DNA of 64,000 bases, from NCBI GenBank assembly GCA_900129595.1, contig FQWG01000013.1:62001-126000 (forward strand), read 5' to 3'. This document shows positions 43,880 to 53,808 of the stretch, piece by piece (the stretch's first letter is position 1; every line of letters begins with the position of its first letter). This DNA comes from Flavobacterium frigidimaris. Its GTDB lineage: Bacteria > Bacteroidota > Bacteroidia > Flavobacteriales > Flavobacteriaceae. The notes beneath the pieces were generated by a model. It was not told the DNA's origin. It did no database searches and saw only the letters and a program-made list of their open reading frames with translations. The position numbers were made by a program, and so were the translations under genes.

Positions 43880-46342
43880 CTATCCCGGGAATTCGCTCCC
43901 GCCATCACCATCATTTTTAGGCGCTCCGGGTTTCTCTCTTTCCGTTTTAGGCTTGTTGAAACGATATGTGAAAGATAAATTGAATTGACGTTTACGGAAT
44001 TGCATTTCGCTGTACGAAGTTTGACTCTCAAGTGTTGTATCGTTTTGAAGGTAAGTATACGACTTCATGATTCTTGAGTTGAAAATGTCACTAATATTAA
44101 ATGCAATAGTAGCTTTGTCTTTTAAGACATCTTTGCTGAAAGCGGTATTCATCGCAAATTGTCCAAGGTTTTTACCCTGAGCCGTTTTTTGTTCACCATT
44201 ATAAACTCCGCTTAATTGCCAGTCGATTTTGTATGGTAAAGTTAATTTCGAGTTGATTCTGGCAAACCAGGTATTGGCCTGATTGTTTAGATTTTGTACC
44301 ACCAGATTTCCGTTGGTATCAGTATACGTATTTTCTCCTGTTGTTTTTACATTATAGAGGTTGAAATTACTGTTTATTCTCCATTTTTTAAACGGTGTAT
44401 AATTCAATGTAAATTCGAAACCATATTTTTGCTCTCTTCCCAGATTAATTGGTCTGCTTAGAATCACCGGAATTCCATCTACTGTGTCGCCGTTTGGAGT
44501 TCTTACGAAACTAAAAACGTCTTTCGTGTTTTCGAAATAAGCCGAAGTATTAAAAGTTAATTTGTCCCAGCGTTTGATATATCCAATATCATATTTATCA
44601 GTTAAGGATGGATCCAGATCCGGATTTCCCTGAAAAATATTGATATTACTGGCGTAATTTGTTGCAGGATTCATGAAACGGCCTCTAGGTCTTGTTAAAC
44701 GTTTACTGTAGCTTGCAGTAAAGTTGCTCTGGTCTGAAATTTCGTAACTAATAAAGGCACTAGGAAATAAGTTGTTGTACTTTTTAGTGTTGAATTCATT
44801 AGTATCTAATAAGTTAACCTGAATGTTGGTGTCTTCCCAGCGTAATCCAAATAAATAAGAAAACTTATTTAATTTGAAACCATACTGTGTATAAATCGCG
44901 TTTATATTTTCTTTGTATTCCAGGGTGTTAGATAAATTATCATCTTTGACACCTGCACCGTCAGTTATTAGATATTCGTTGTTCAGGTCGCCAAAACTAC
45001 CTTTGTATCCGGCTTCGAACTGACTTCCTTCACCTAATGGTAAAACATAATCAGCCTGAACCTGTACTTGTTTTTGAACCTGGTCGTTTAAGGTGCTGTT
45101 GAAATTAGGTGAAGCCGTAATGATACTGTTGCTGTCATCTGTATTTCTTGAAACTGATAAATCAGCAGTAAGTTTATGTCCTTTGTCGTTGAAATTTTTG
45201 ATTAAATTAGACGTATATTCTACGTTTTCGCTTCCTGTAACTCCATTGTTTAATCTAAATGTTGTTCCGGTAAAAGCTTGAGCAGCATCGTAATTATAAT
45301 AATTGATCAAGTCTCTCGTGTCGCCACTATTTTTTTGGTAATTAATGGCATTTGTCCAAAAAGTATTTGGCGCAACCGTCCATTCTACACCGGCTCTTCC
45401 GTTAAATCCTTCGTTCGTTCTTTTAGTATCACGATCTTCATTTAAAAAACCTTTAGGAGTTCCGTCAGCATTAAGATACTCGGTATTGGTCAATCCACCG
45501 CCTTCGTTTGTTCTGTAGTTGTAACCTGCAGTAGTGAAGTAATTTAATTTCTCGGTTTTGTAATTTAAATTACCGCTTACGCCATACGTTTCAGGAATAC
45601 CTGTTGAGGCAATAAAAGTTCCGTTGAAACCCTGATTTTTACCTTTTTTCAGTATAATATTGATCAATCCTGAACCACCTTCTGCATCATAACGAGCTGA
45701 TGGGTTGGTGATTACTTCTACTTTATCTATGGCATCAGCAGGAAGTTGACGCAAAGCTTCAGCAACATTTATAGCGTTTGAAGGTCTTCCGTCAATTAAA
45801 ATTCTGATGTTGTCACTTCCTCTTAAACTTACATTTCCTTCAGTATCAACAGAAACAGACGGAACGTTATCTAAAACGTCACTTACTGTTCCTCCTTTTA
45901 CCATCATATCCTGGCCAACATTATATACTTTTTTATCCAGTTTTATTTCTACCGTTGATTTTTCGGCACGAACCACAACTTCATTCAATTGTGCCGCATC
46001 CTCAGACAGGTTAACAACGCCTAGATTGGTATCGCCCTGAACACTTTTTCCTTTTATTTCAGTTGGTTTAAACGAAATAAACTCCACTTTTATGTCGTAA
46101 GTTCCCGGAGCAACAGCGACATCAAATTCACCTTTTGGATTGGTGATTCCGCCTGCAATAACCTTGGTGCTATTTGGAGCAGTGATAGAAATTGTGGCAT
46201 ATTCAAGAGGTTGTTTGCTTATTTTTTCGAAAACTTTCCCCGTGACTTTTACAGTGTTTTTAGCAGGTGGTCCTTGTTGTGCATAATTGTAAAAACTTGT
46301 AAGAAAGGATACAAGCATTACAGCAAATTTGATTTTTTTCAT
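43880..46342 (-). CDS. TonB-dependent receptor-type outer-membrane protein
   Basis: 820 residues from the Met at 46342 (MKKIKFAVMLVSF); an upstream Met at 46366 adds eight residues. Signal peptide ends NYAQ. Residues 30-115 are a carboxypeptidase-regulatory-like beta domain, followed by a plug (DVLDNVPSVSVDTEGNVSLRG, then IRILIDGRPS) and a C-terminal outer-membrane barrel of the OMP_b-brl_3 kind. The Pro/Gly-rich end GDGGSEFPG is unusual. Imports or binds an unknown ligand; no SusD partner is next to it. Confidence 0.85.
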   Translation of the reverse strand: MKKIKFAVMLVSFLTSFYNYAQQGPPAKNTVKVTGKVFEKISKQPLEYATISITAPNSTKVIAGGITNPKGEFDVAVAPGTYDIKVEFISFKPTEIKGKSVQGDTNLGVVNLSEDAAQLNEVVVRAEKSTVEIKLDKKVYNVGQDMMVKGGTVSDVLDNVPSVSVDTEGNVSLRGSDNIRILIDGRPSNAINVAEALRQLPADAIDKVEVITNPSARYDAEGGSGLINIILKKGKNQGFNGTFIASTGIPETYGVSGNLNYKTEKLNYFTTAGYNYRTNEGGGLTNTEYLNADGTPKGFLNEDRDTKRTNEGFNGRAGVEWTVAPNTFWTNAINYQKNSGDTRDLINYYNYDAAQAFTGTTFRLNNGVTGSENVEYTSNLIKNFNDKGHKLTADLSVSRNTDDSNSIITASPNFNSTLNDQVQKQVQVQADYVLPLGEGSQFEAGYKGSFGDLNNEYLITDGAGVKDDNLSNTLEYKENINAIYTQYGFKLNKFSYLFGLRWEDTNIQVNLLDTNEFNTKKYNNLFPSAFISYEISDQSNFTASYSKRLTRPRGRFMNPATNYASNINIFQGNPDLDPSLTDKYDIGYIKRWDKLTFNTSAYFENTKDVFSFVRTPNGDTVDGIPVILSRPINLGREQKYGFEFTLNYTPFKKWRINSNFNLYNVKTTGENTYTDTNGNLVVQNLNNQANTWFARINSKLTLPYKIDWQLSGVYNGEQKTAQGKNLGQFAMNTAFSKDVLKDKATIAFNISDIFNSRIMKSYTYLQNDTTLESQTSYSEMQFRKRQFNLSFTYRFNKPKTEREKPGAPKNDGDGGSEFPG

Positions 46343-46437
46343 TGTATATTTTTGGTTTCTTTTCATTTTAGACCGTAAATGTAGCTTTTGGTTTAAAGAA
46401 GGAAATCACAAAAATATGTTAATTTGATTCTTTATAA

Positions 46438-46782
46438 TCAGTCTAAAAAAGCCGCAACCAGATCAGGGTCTCTACCAATAATGGCTTTTCCGTCTTTTAC
46501 TACTATAGGGCGCTCGATCAGGATTGGATTGTCAATCATGGCCTGAATAATCTGATCGTTTGTCAATTCCTTGCCTTTGTAATTTTCAATCCAGATTTTT
46601 TCTTTGGTTCGGACTAATTCGATGGGGTCAAGATTCAGCTTTTTAAGAAGTTCTTTTAGCTCATTAAAATTTGGGGTTTCTGTGAGGTAAGGAATTATTT
46701 GATATTCCTGATTGGTTTTTTCTATGAAAGCCAGACAGTTTCTGGATTTCCCGCAACGTGGATTGTGATAAATTTGTATCAT
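46438..46782 (-). CDS. arsC: ArsC/Spx-family arsenate reductase
   Basis: 114 residues with a thioredoxin-like fold. Catalytic Cys10 is in HNPRCGKSRN, and the ILIERPIVV block carries the conserved Arg. These glutaredoxin-dependent enzymes reduce arsenate to arsenite. No other ars gene is adjacent, so a general thiol role is also possible. Confidence 0.85.
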   Translation of the reverse strand: MIQIYHNPRCGKSRNCLAFIEKTNQEYQIIPYLTETPNFNELKELLKKLNLDPIELVRTKEKIWIENYKGKELTNDQIIQAMIDNPILIERPIVVKDGKAIIGRDPDLVAAFLD

Positions 46783-46898
46783 TTTGATATATTTAAATGT
46801 GCTGTAAGATAATTAAACTAAAATTAGGTATTTTAGCAAGACCAAAAATAAGATTTACTTATCAAATCAGATTCTCATTTTTTTAAATTATTACAAAT

Positions 46899-47834
46899 AT
46901 GTTTCTAGAGCAAGGAATTAAACCTCAGAATAAATTCTGGCTGTATCTTATAGGATCAGTTTTAATCATTATAGCATCATTTATTGGTCAGATTCCTTTT
47001 TCGATTGCAGTATTCTATAGAAGTTTTGTCAAAAAAGAGGCTTTTCCTTCAGACAACGCTGCTATTATGAACATGTTCGAGCCTAACATTACCTTGTTTC
47101 TGATTATGATTTCTTTTGCTTTTGCACTTGTCGGAATTTATTTTGTGGTAAAGTATCTGCATCGCCAGACTTTTTTATCTGTTACCACATCCCGAAAAAA
47201 AATAGATTGGAAACGCATTAGGTTTTCCTTCATTTTATGGTCTTTCTTTTCTGTTTTAAGTTTTCTGGCAGTATATTTTAAATCTCCGGAAAATTTTATT
47301 TGGAATTTTAAGCCAGTACCGTTTTTGATTTTGGTTGTTTTAGGATCGATATTGATACCCATACAAACCAGTACTGAGGAATATGTTTTTAGAGGATATC
47401 TGATGCAGGGATTTGCTAATTTGGCACATAACAAATGGTTTCCGTTAATGATGACATCGCTGATATTTGGTTCGATGCATGTTTTTAATCCTGAGGTGGC
47501 TAAAATGGGGTATGTTATAATGGTTTATTATATAGGAACCGGATTGTTTTTAGGAGTCATAACTCTTATGGATGAAGGAATGGAATTGGCGTTAGGGTTT
47601 CATGCTGCCAATAATTTGATTGGTGCTTTATTGGTTACTTCAGACTGGTCTGTTTTTCAGACGCATTCCCTTTTCAAAGATACGTCAGAGCCATCAGCAG
47701 GTCTGGACGTAATACTGCCAGTTGTTGTGATTTATCCTGTTTTGCTTTTTATTTTTAGTAAAAAATACAAGTGGAATGACTGGAAGGAAAAATTAACGGG
47801 TAAAATAAATGTTGTAGAAATTTCAAATCAATAA
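46899..47834 (+). CDS. CPBP-family intramembrane metalloprotease
   Basis: 311 residues with about eight membrane segments. Motif 1 is EEYVFRG (Glu160, Glu161, Arg165); motif 2 has FGSMHVFNP with His, and GFHAANN supplies the third box. Related to type II CAAX endopeptidases. Four bases separate it from the next gene, so they are one operon. Substrate unknown. Confidence 0.85.
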   Translation: MFLEQGIKPQNKFWLYLIGSVLIIIASFIGQIPFSIAVFYRSFVKKEAFPSDNAAIMNMFEPNITLFLIMISFAFALVGIYFVVKYLHRQTFLSVTTSRKKIDWKRIRFSFILWSFFSVLSFLAVYFKSPENFIWNFKPVPFLILVVLGSILIPIQTSTEEYVFRGYLMQGFANLAHNKWFPLMMTSLIFGSMHVFNPEVAKMGYVIMVYYIGTGLFLGVITLMDEGMELALGFHAANNLIGALLVTSDWSVFQTHSLFKDTSEPSAGLDVILPVVVIYPVLLFIFSKKYKWNDWKEKLTGKINVVEISNQ

Positions 47835-47838
47835 TAAT

Positions 47839-48879
47839 ATGTCAAAATTAACACACAAAAATGTCCATAATTATTTTAAAATAGATGGATTTCATTTAAA
47901 CGCAGACGAGGTGCGCCGTGTTGCTTATGATTATATAAAAGAAGGTGATGGCAACGAGCAGGCGATAGGAGAATTTTTACTCGATTGGTTCGATGATAAG
48001 GACTATATCGAAATGAGAACTTCCGGAACAACGGGACTTCCTAAATTGGTGCGATTAGAAAAACAGGCCATGATTCAGTCTGCATTGGCGACAGGAGATT
48101 TTTTTAAATTAGAACCTGGTAATAAAGCTTTGCTTTGTTTGCCTGTACGATTTATAGCCGGTAAAATGATGCTGGTCCGCAGTATTATTTTGGGGCTTGA
48201 GTTAGATATTACAGCACCAAGCACACAGCCATTGGTGCTTAATGATAAAGTATATGATTTTGTTGCAATGGTTCCGTTGCAGGTTCAGAATTCAATAGCT
48301 GATTTAAAAAATGTAAAGAAATTAATTATTGGAGGCGCAAAAATGGATGCTGCCCTCGAGGAAAAAGTTTTACCATTAAAAACAGAAGTTTACGAAACTT
48401 ATGGTATGACGGAAACTATCACGCATATTGCTGCCAAAAAAGTAGGGGAGACGGTTTTTACTATTTTACCTAATGTGAAAATTGCGCAGGATGATCGCGG
48501 TTGTTTGGTTATTACTGTTGCTACGATTTCAGAAGAACCTATCGTTACAAATGACCTGGTAGAATTGATTAGAGAGAATCAATTTATCTTTTTAGGAAGG
48601 ATAGACAATGTAATTAATAGTGGAGGAGTAAAGCTGATTCCCGAACAGATTGAAGCAAAATTAATTAGTAAGCTAACAAATAGATTTTTTGTTACAGGAG
48701 TTCCGGACACGGCTTTAGGAGAAAAGCTTATTCTGGTTATCGAAGGAGAAAAACAAGAATTTGCTCCGGACTTTTTTAATGTTCTGGAAAAATATGAAAA
48801 GCCTAAAGAAATTGTTTTTGTTCCGAAATTCAAAGAAAACGAAAACGGGAAGTTGTTGCGTAAACCTAGTTTGGTTTAA
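47839..48879 (+). CDS. menE: AMP-binding o-succinylbenzoate-CoA ligase-like protein
   Basis: 346 residues, shorter than typical acyl-CoA ligases (about 450-500) but usual for MenE-type enzymes of Bacteroidota. MRTSGTTGLPK (P-loop-like A3), YETYGMTET (A5) and a C-terminal GRIDNVINSGGVKL (A8) and ENGKLLRKP (A10 Lys) are present. Activates o-succinylbenzoate in menaquinone synthesis. Other men genes are not in view, so the assignment rests on family likeness. Confidence 0.75.
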   Translation: MSKLTHKNVHNYFKIDGFHLNADEVRRVAYDYIKEGDGNEQAIGEFLLDWFDDKDYIEMRTSGTTGLPKLVRLEKQAMIQSALATGDFFKLEPGNKALLCLPVRFIAGKMMLVRSIILGLELDITAPSTQPLVLNDKVYDFVAMVPLQVQNSIADLKNVKKLIIGGAKMDAALEEKVLPLKTEVYETYGMTETITHIAAKKVGETVFTILPNVKIAQDDRGCLVITVATISEEPIVTNDLVELIRENQFIFLGRIDNVINSGGVKLIPEQIEAKLISKLTNRFFVTGVPDTALGEKLILVIEGEKQEFAPDFFNVLEKYEKPKEIVFVPKFKENENGKLLRKPSLV

Positions 48880-48893
48880 ATAAATCCCAAAAT

Positions 48894-48937
48894 AAAAATT
48901 CCAAATTCCAACTGTAAAATTGGAATTTGGAATTTTT
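48894..48937. terminator. bidirectional terminator between menE and the rRNA methyltransferase gene
   Basis: Perfect 18-bp arms AAAAATTCCAAATTCCAA (48894-48911) and TTGGAATTTGGAATTTTT (48920-48937). Confidence 0.85.
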
Positions 48938-48954
48938 TAAATTACGATTTATTT

Positions 48955-50184
48955 TTATTCAGCAATTACCGCATTTTTGCGCTCTAGTAATGCCATATAA
49001 AATCCGTCGAAACCTGATTCTGAAGCTAGGATTTTACGATCTTTTATAAAAGTAAATTGTTTACCAATTTCAGTTTTTAGAAATTTCTCCACCTGTTCCT
49101 GATTTTCTGATGGTAATACAGAACAAGTTGCATACACTAATTTTCCGCCCGGTTTTACGATTTTAGAATAGCTTTCTAAAACTTCAGCCTGAACTTTGCG
49201 AATGTTATCAATAAATTCCGGTTTCAGTTTCCATTTGGCGTCAGGATTTCTTTTAAGGACTCCCAAACCGCTGCATGGCGCATCGATTAAAACACGATCC
49301 GCTTTTTCGTGTAATTTTTTGATCACTTTTGTAGTGTCAATAATACGATATTCAATATTAAAAGCGCCATTTCTTTTCGCTCTCAATTTCAATTGTTTTA
49401 GCTTGCTTTCATACAAATCCATTGCAATCAATTGTCCTTTGTTTTCCATTAAAGAAGCAATGTGCAATGTTTTTCCTCCGGCACCTGCGCAAGTATCCAC
49501 CACACGCATTCCTGGTTTTACATCCAGAAAACCGGCTACCAATTGTGAGTTGGCATCCTGAACCTCAAAGAGTCCTTGTTTAAAAGCGTCTGTCAAAAAT
49601 ACATTGGCTCTTTCTTTTAAAACTAAAGCTTCAGGTTGATCTTTTAAATATTCTGTTTCAATATTCAAATCCATCAAGGTGTTTCTCAAACTTTCTTTTG
49701 TTCCTTTAAGTGTGTTAGTTCTTAAAATAACTTTTGCCGGCTGGTTCTGAGCTGCAATTTCTGTAGCCCAAACTTTTTCTCCAAGTTCTTTTACACCCAA
49801 TTCATCCATCCAGTCCGGAATAGATTCTTTTAATGCTCTAACTTTAGAAAGTTCGTCAAAACGTCCTTTAATTTTTCTTTCAGGTGTTCCTTCCAGTTGT
49901 TTCCAATCCGGAATTGGATATCCTCTTAAAACTGCCCAAACAGCAAACATTCTCCATAAATTCTCTCTGTCGAAAGGCTCTTTTACTTCGGCAATTTCTG
50001 CGTATAATCGTTTCCAACGAACAATTTCGTATATCGTTTCAGCAACAAACTTCCTGTCAGAACTTCCCCAACGTTTGTCTTTTTTTAATGCTCTTGCTAC
50101 CACTTTGTCTGCATATTCTCCTTCATTGAAAATTGCATTTAAAGAATCGATGGTAGTATAAACTAAATTTCTGTGTAATCTCAT
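48955..50184 (-). CDS. RsmB/NOP-family RNA m5C methyltransferase
   Basis: 409 residues. N-terminal NusB/PUA-like region, then a Rossmann methyltransferase with DTCAGAGGKTLHIA (motif I), DAPCSGLGVLKRNPDAKW (motif IV, Cys) and ATCSVLPSENQ (motif VI, catalytic Cys). This is the RsmB class that methylates C967 of 16S rRNA in E. coli; the site in this organism is not shown by the sequence. Single gene. Confidence 0.85.
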   Translation of the reverse strand: MRLHRNLVYTTIDSLNAIFNEGEYADKVVARALKKDKRWGSSDRKFVAETIYEIVRWKRLYAEIAEVKEPFDRENLWRMFAVWAVLRGYPIPDWKQLEGTPERKIKGRFDELSKVRALKESIPDWMDELGVKELGEKVWATEIAAQNQPAKVILRTNTLKGTKESLRNTLMDLNIETEYLKDQPEALVLKERANVFLTDAFKQGLFEVQDANSQLVAGFLDVKPGMRVVDTCAGAGGKTLHIASLMENKGQLIAMDLYESKLKQLKLRAKRNGAFNIEYRIIDTTKVIKKLHEKADRVLIDAPCSGLGVLKRNPDAKWKLKPEFIDNIRKVQAEVLESYSKIVKPGGKLVYATCSVLPSENQEQVEKFLKTEIGKQFTFIKDRKILASESGFDGFYMALLERKNAVIAE

Positions 50185-50272
50185 TTTAATTATTTGAGTT
50201 GCAAAGGTACTATTAATTGATTGAAAGTTAAATTTTTAATTATGAATGTTGTTTTAACTTCCTCTAAAAAGA

Positions 50273-50309
50273 AAAAAACACTCTGATAAAGTTTAAAAGA
50301 GTGTTTTTT
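50273..50309 (-). terminator. terminator of kup
   Basis: AAAAAACACTCT (50273-50284) and AGAGTGTTTTTT (50298-50309), perfect 12-bp arms, 22 bp past the kup stop. Confidence 0.85.
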
Positions 50310-50330
50310 CTAAAGTATTTTATAAATGAT

Positions 50331-52304
50331 TTATTTTATAATTCGGGTCAATCCAATATTTTCCGGAGCGTGAAGCACCATTGGGAATTTTTCTATTTTC
50401 ACCGAACTGCTGTCTAAACCAAATGCTCTTTCTTCAGATAAACTCAGTTTCTTGATAAAGAAATAAGAGTTCATGATAATATTTTCGTGCCATCTTAAAT
50501 CATTGTCATTTGACAAGAATTTTTCAGACAGTACAAATTTAAAGTCACCAATAATATTGTTTTTGTTCAATGATTCATAACGGCTTGTAATATCTACTTC
50601 GCCACGTTTTACCATATCACGAATTACTTCCCTGAACATCAAATTGATCTTTGTAGGTTCTCTGAATCCTAAGTTGAAATCGATTCGGTAGATATCGTCT
50701 TTGGCAATTTCAGTAACTTTATATTGTGTTTTGTACGGTTCAGTTAAAATGTTTACGTGTACAAACCAATAAATGTCAGCTCTTTTAGGACGTTTTTGTA
50801 AAATAGAGTAAATTACTTTTTCTTCAAGTTCATCCACACGATTTGCATTGGTCATATAAACGAGGTGTGTGGCATATTTAGGAATAGATAAGTCTTCGCT
50901 CAGCTCCATTAAAACTTTCTTATAATCGTCAATTTTGATGATTTTAGTGTAGCTTTTATTAATTCTTTTCGCCAGGTACCAAATCGTCATAATCGAAATC
51001 AGAACTGCTGCAATGATTAACGTTACATAACCACCTTCTGCAAATTTTGTAATGTTGGCAATTAGAAAACTAAATTCTATCAATAAATAAACCGTGATAA
51101 GAGGTACCATTAAATACAATTTTACTCTTTTCATTATCAAATAATAATTAAGTAAAATAGTCGTCATAATCATACATAAAATGATAGCAAGACCGTAGGC
51201 ATGCTCCATGTTTCCTGATTTTTCGAAGTGTAAAACGATTCCAACACAACCAAAAAACAGCAGCCAGTTGATTGACGGAATATACAATTGTCCTTTTACC
51301 TCAGTAGGATATTTGATTTTTACTTTTGGCCAGAAATTCAAACGCATCGCTTCGTTGATCAGTGTAAATGAACCACTGATAAGTGCCTGAGAAGCAATAA
51401 CAGCTGCCAAAGTCGCCACTACAATCCCAAATGGAAGAAACCAGTGAGGCATAATTAAATAGAAAGGATTTCCGTTTTCTCCGCCTAGTTGCTGTAATGT
51501 ACTTCCTTCATGATGAATCAGATAAGCTGCCTGTCCAAAGTAGTTTAGTACTAAAGTAGTTTTTACAAAAATCCAGCTTATTCTAATGTTTTTTCTTCCG
51601 CAGTGTCCCATGTCTGAGTACAATGCTTCAGCACCTGTTGTACATAAAAATACAAATCCAAGTACAAAGAAACCGTCAGGATGTATAGAAAGTAAATGGT
51701 AAGCGTAGTAAGGGTTAATCGCTTTTATAACCTCTGGATGGCTGATGATCTGAATCGTCCCCAGAGTTCCCAGCATGGCAAACCAGATAAGCATCATTGG
51801 AGCAAAAAATTTCCCAACCAGCTTGGTTCCAAATTGTTGTATGGTAAATAAAATAAACAGAATTCCGATAACAATGTAAACAATGGTCTGCGTTTTCATT
51901 GTAGGATAAAACGCTCTAATTCCTTCTACAGCAGAGGATATTGAGATAGGCGGGGTTATAATTCCGTCAGCAAGTAAAGCGCTGCCTCCAATAATTGCGG
52001 GGACAATAAGCCATTGAATTTTTGTTTTTTTAACCAGTGCATACAAGGCAAAAATACCGCCTTCGCCATGGTTATCAGCACTTAAAGTAATAAGAACATA
52101 CTTTATGGTAGTTTGTAAGGTCAGGGTCCAAAAAACACATGAAATTCCACCCAGAACAATGTCAGCATTTATGGCGTAATCACCAAGTATGGCTTTCATT
52201 ACATATAACGGAGAAGTACCAATATCTCCATAAATAATTCCTAATGTTATCAATAAACCCCCTATAGACAACTTACTATGTAAGTTTTTATGCGATGCGC
52301 TCAT
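50331..52304 (-). CDS. kup: potassium transporter, KUP/HAK/KT family
   Basis: 657 residues from the Met at 52304 (MSASHKNLHSKLS); the frame is open to 52361 but the extra 19 residues are not family-like. Twelve membrane segments in the first 440 residues with GIIYGDIGTSPLYV at the first one and EALYSDMGHCG in a central loop, both KUP signatures. The cytoplasmic C-terminal 200 residues are conserved. Proton-coupled potassium uptake at the inner membrane. Confidence 0.95.
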   Translation of the reverse strand: MSASHKNLHSKLSIGGLLITLGIIYGDIGTSPLYVMKAILGDYAINADIVLGGISCVFWTLTLQTTIKYVLITLSADNHGEGGIFALYALVKKTKIQWLIVPAIIGGSALLADGIITPPISISSAVEGIRAFYPTMKTQTIVYIVIGILFILFTIQQFGTKLVGKFFAPMMLIWFAMLGTLGTIQIISHPEVIKAINPYYAYHLLSIHPDGFFVLGFVFLCTTGAEALYSDMGHCGRKNIRISWIFVKTTLVLNYFGQAAYLIHHEGSTLQQLGGENGNPFYLIMPHWFLPFGIVVATLAAVIASQALISGSFTLINEAMRLNFWPKVKIKYPTEVKGQLYIPSINWLLFFGCVGIVLHFEKSGNMEHAYGLAIILCMIMTTILLNYYLIMKRVKLYLMVPLITVYLLIEFSFLIANITKFAEGGYVTLIIAAVLISIMTIWYLAKRINKSYTKIIKIDDYKKVLMELSEDLSIPKYATHLVYMTNANRVDELEEKVIYSILQKRPKRADIYWFVHVNILTEPYKTQYKVTEIAKDDIYRIDFNLGFREPTKINLMFREVIRDMVKRGEVDITSRYESLNKNNIIGDFKFVLSEKFLSNDNDLRWHENIIMNSYFFIKKLSLSEERAFGLDSSSVKIEKFPMVLHAPENIGLTRIIK

Positions 52305-52382
52305 GTATGTTTTTATAAAAGACGGTTGCAAATTTACTGTTTTAAAACAAATTAGCGTCAATTATAATTAAAAAGATAAAAA

Positions 52383-52408
52383 AAAGCACAATCGTTAAAT
52401 TGTGCTTT
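52383..52408 (-). terminator. terminator of the Asn/Arg-rich secreted protein gene
   Basis: AAAGCACAAT (52383-52392) and ATTGTGCTTT (52399-52408), loop of six, 31 bp past the stop at 52439. Confidence 0.8.
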
Positions 52409-52438
52409 AGTTTATTATTTAGAAATGCGAATTTAATA

Positions 52439-53689
52439 TTAGCCTCTTCTTCCTCCGCCACCTCTTGAACCGGATCCGCTTTCTCTTTGTGGCTGGCTGC
52501 TTCTTGATTCCTGACTTCCTCTTGGAGACTCGGAACGTTGTGTGTTTTGAGTTCTTGCTGAGCTTCCTCTGTTTTCAGAACCGCCTCTGTTTTCTGAATA
52601 ATTTCTGGGAGTTTCTGTTCTTTGAGTGGCAGAAGTTCTGTTGGTATTCATATTTGGTGCACTTTCTCTGGAAACATTTGCATTATTTTGACCGTAATTT
52701 CTTCTGTTTTCTGTTCTTGTGGTATTTTCTACTCTTACAGGATTATTTACGTTTGCTGAATTGTCTCTGCTTACAGAAGATGTTCGGTTGGTATTGTAGC
52801 TTCTGTCTGTGTTGTTTCTGTTGTCAGTATTGTTTCTGTTGTCAGCGTAATTTCTGCCTGAAGTTCTGTTGTCCGCAGTAGAAACTCTTCCTGTACTTGT
52901 TCTGTTAGTATTATACGTATTTTGAGTTCTGTTATAATCTCTGCTTGCTACACGTCTTTGATCCAGATCGTATCTGTTCGATACATTGGCATGTCTTTGC
53001 GCAAAACTATAGTCAGGACGTCTTGTTTCGTAGCCATAGGTACGTCTTGATTCATATAAAACCGGAGCTCTGTAACTTCTTCTTGTATTTACATAATTGT
53101 AATGATTGTTTACGTTGATACAAACATTAATATTGTTTCTGTATCTGTAAATAGGGTAAGGTCTCCATGCTGCATAATAGGTAGGGTAGACATTCCAGGT
53201 CCAGGTGGAGTAATAAGGTCTGTAATTGGTGACCCAAAATGAACTATAGATCACTGGAGTTATACTGTAAACCGGCTCATAAATGTAGTTGGCTCCGTAT
53301 AAATAGGTATTACCTACAACCTGCACGCTAACTTTATTATAATTGTCTCTTTCTACATCGATCGTAGCAATATCCTGATACACATCACGATCTAAAACAG
53401 CCTGAATAATGACAACGTGCGTTCTGTTTTCTACAGATTCGATGACACGTAAATAATCAACCTGGTCGTCGCCATTTAAGTCAAGATTGGATATTTGATA
53501 TTTAGGATCGTTCAAACGTCTTTCAAAATCCTGAAGGTTTGCTGATTCCCCAAACATAGAGGCCACAGCTCTTAAGTCTAAGTTATCGCTTATATCTGAG
53601 TTTTTTGCATAAACAGTAGTTTGGCTTTGTACTTGTACAGAACTAAAACCTAATGTCAGCAGGGCTATAAAAAGTAGTTTAGTTTTCAT
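52439..53689 (-). CDS. secreted protein with Asn/Arg/Ser-rich low-complexity tail
   Basis: 416 residues. Signal peptide ends QVQSQ. Residues 25-130 are a compact domain with DLNGDDQVDYLRV, a calcium-loop-like Asp pattern. Residues 130-180 are Tyr/Trp-rich, perhaps membrane- or surface-contacting. From about 200 to the end it is low-complexity NRT/RSS/SENRG and ends SGSRGGGGRRG. Similar proteins are found across flavobacteria without known function. The basic, disordered tail might bind nucleic acid or polysaccharide. Confidence 0.65.
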   Translation of the reverse strand: MKTKLLFIALLTLGFSSVQVQSQTTVYAKNSDISDNLDLRAVASMFGESANLQDFERRLNDPKYQISNLDLNGDDQVDYLRVIESVENRTHVVIIQAVLDRDVYQDIATIDVERDNYNKVSVQVVGNTYLYGANYIYEPVYSITPVIYSSFWVTNYRPYYSTWTWNVYPTYYAAWRPYPIYRYRNNINVCINVNNHYNYVNTRRSYRAPVLYESRRTYGYETRRPDYSFAQRHANVSNRYDLDQRRVASRDYNRTQNTYNTNRTSTGRVSTADNRTSGRNYADNRNNTDNRNNTDRSYNTNRTSSVSRDNSANVNNPVRVENTTRTENRRNYGQNNANVSRESAPNMNTNRTSATQRTETPRNYSENRGGSENRGSSARTQNTQRSESPRGSQESRSSQPQRESGSGSRGGGGRRG

Positions 53690-53808
53690 TTTAAATCATA
53701 TTAAGATTGATATTCTGAGATATCCAATTACTGTGCCAGAAAAAAGAACAGAACTTATTTTATATGTTATAAATAATTGTATTTTAGCATCAAAAAAATC
53801 TAATTTAT

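Noticed and set aside
52465..52881. Cys/Phe-rich plus-strand frame of 138 codons
   Set aside because: Antisense of the Asn/Arg/Ser-rich low-complexity tail; composition is a by-product of that codon use.
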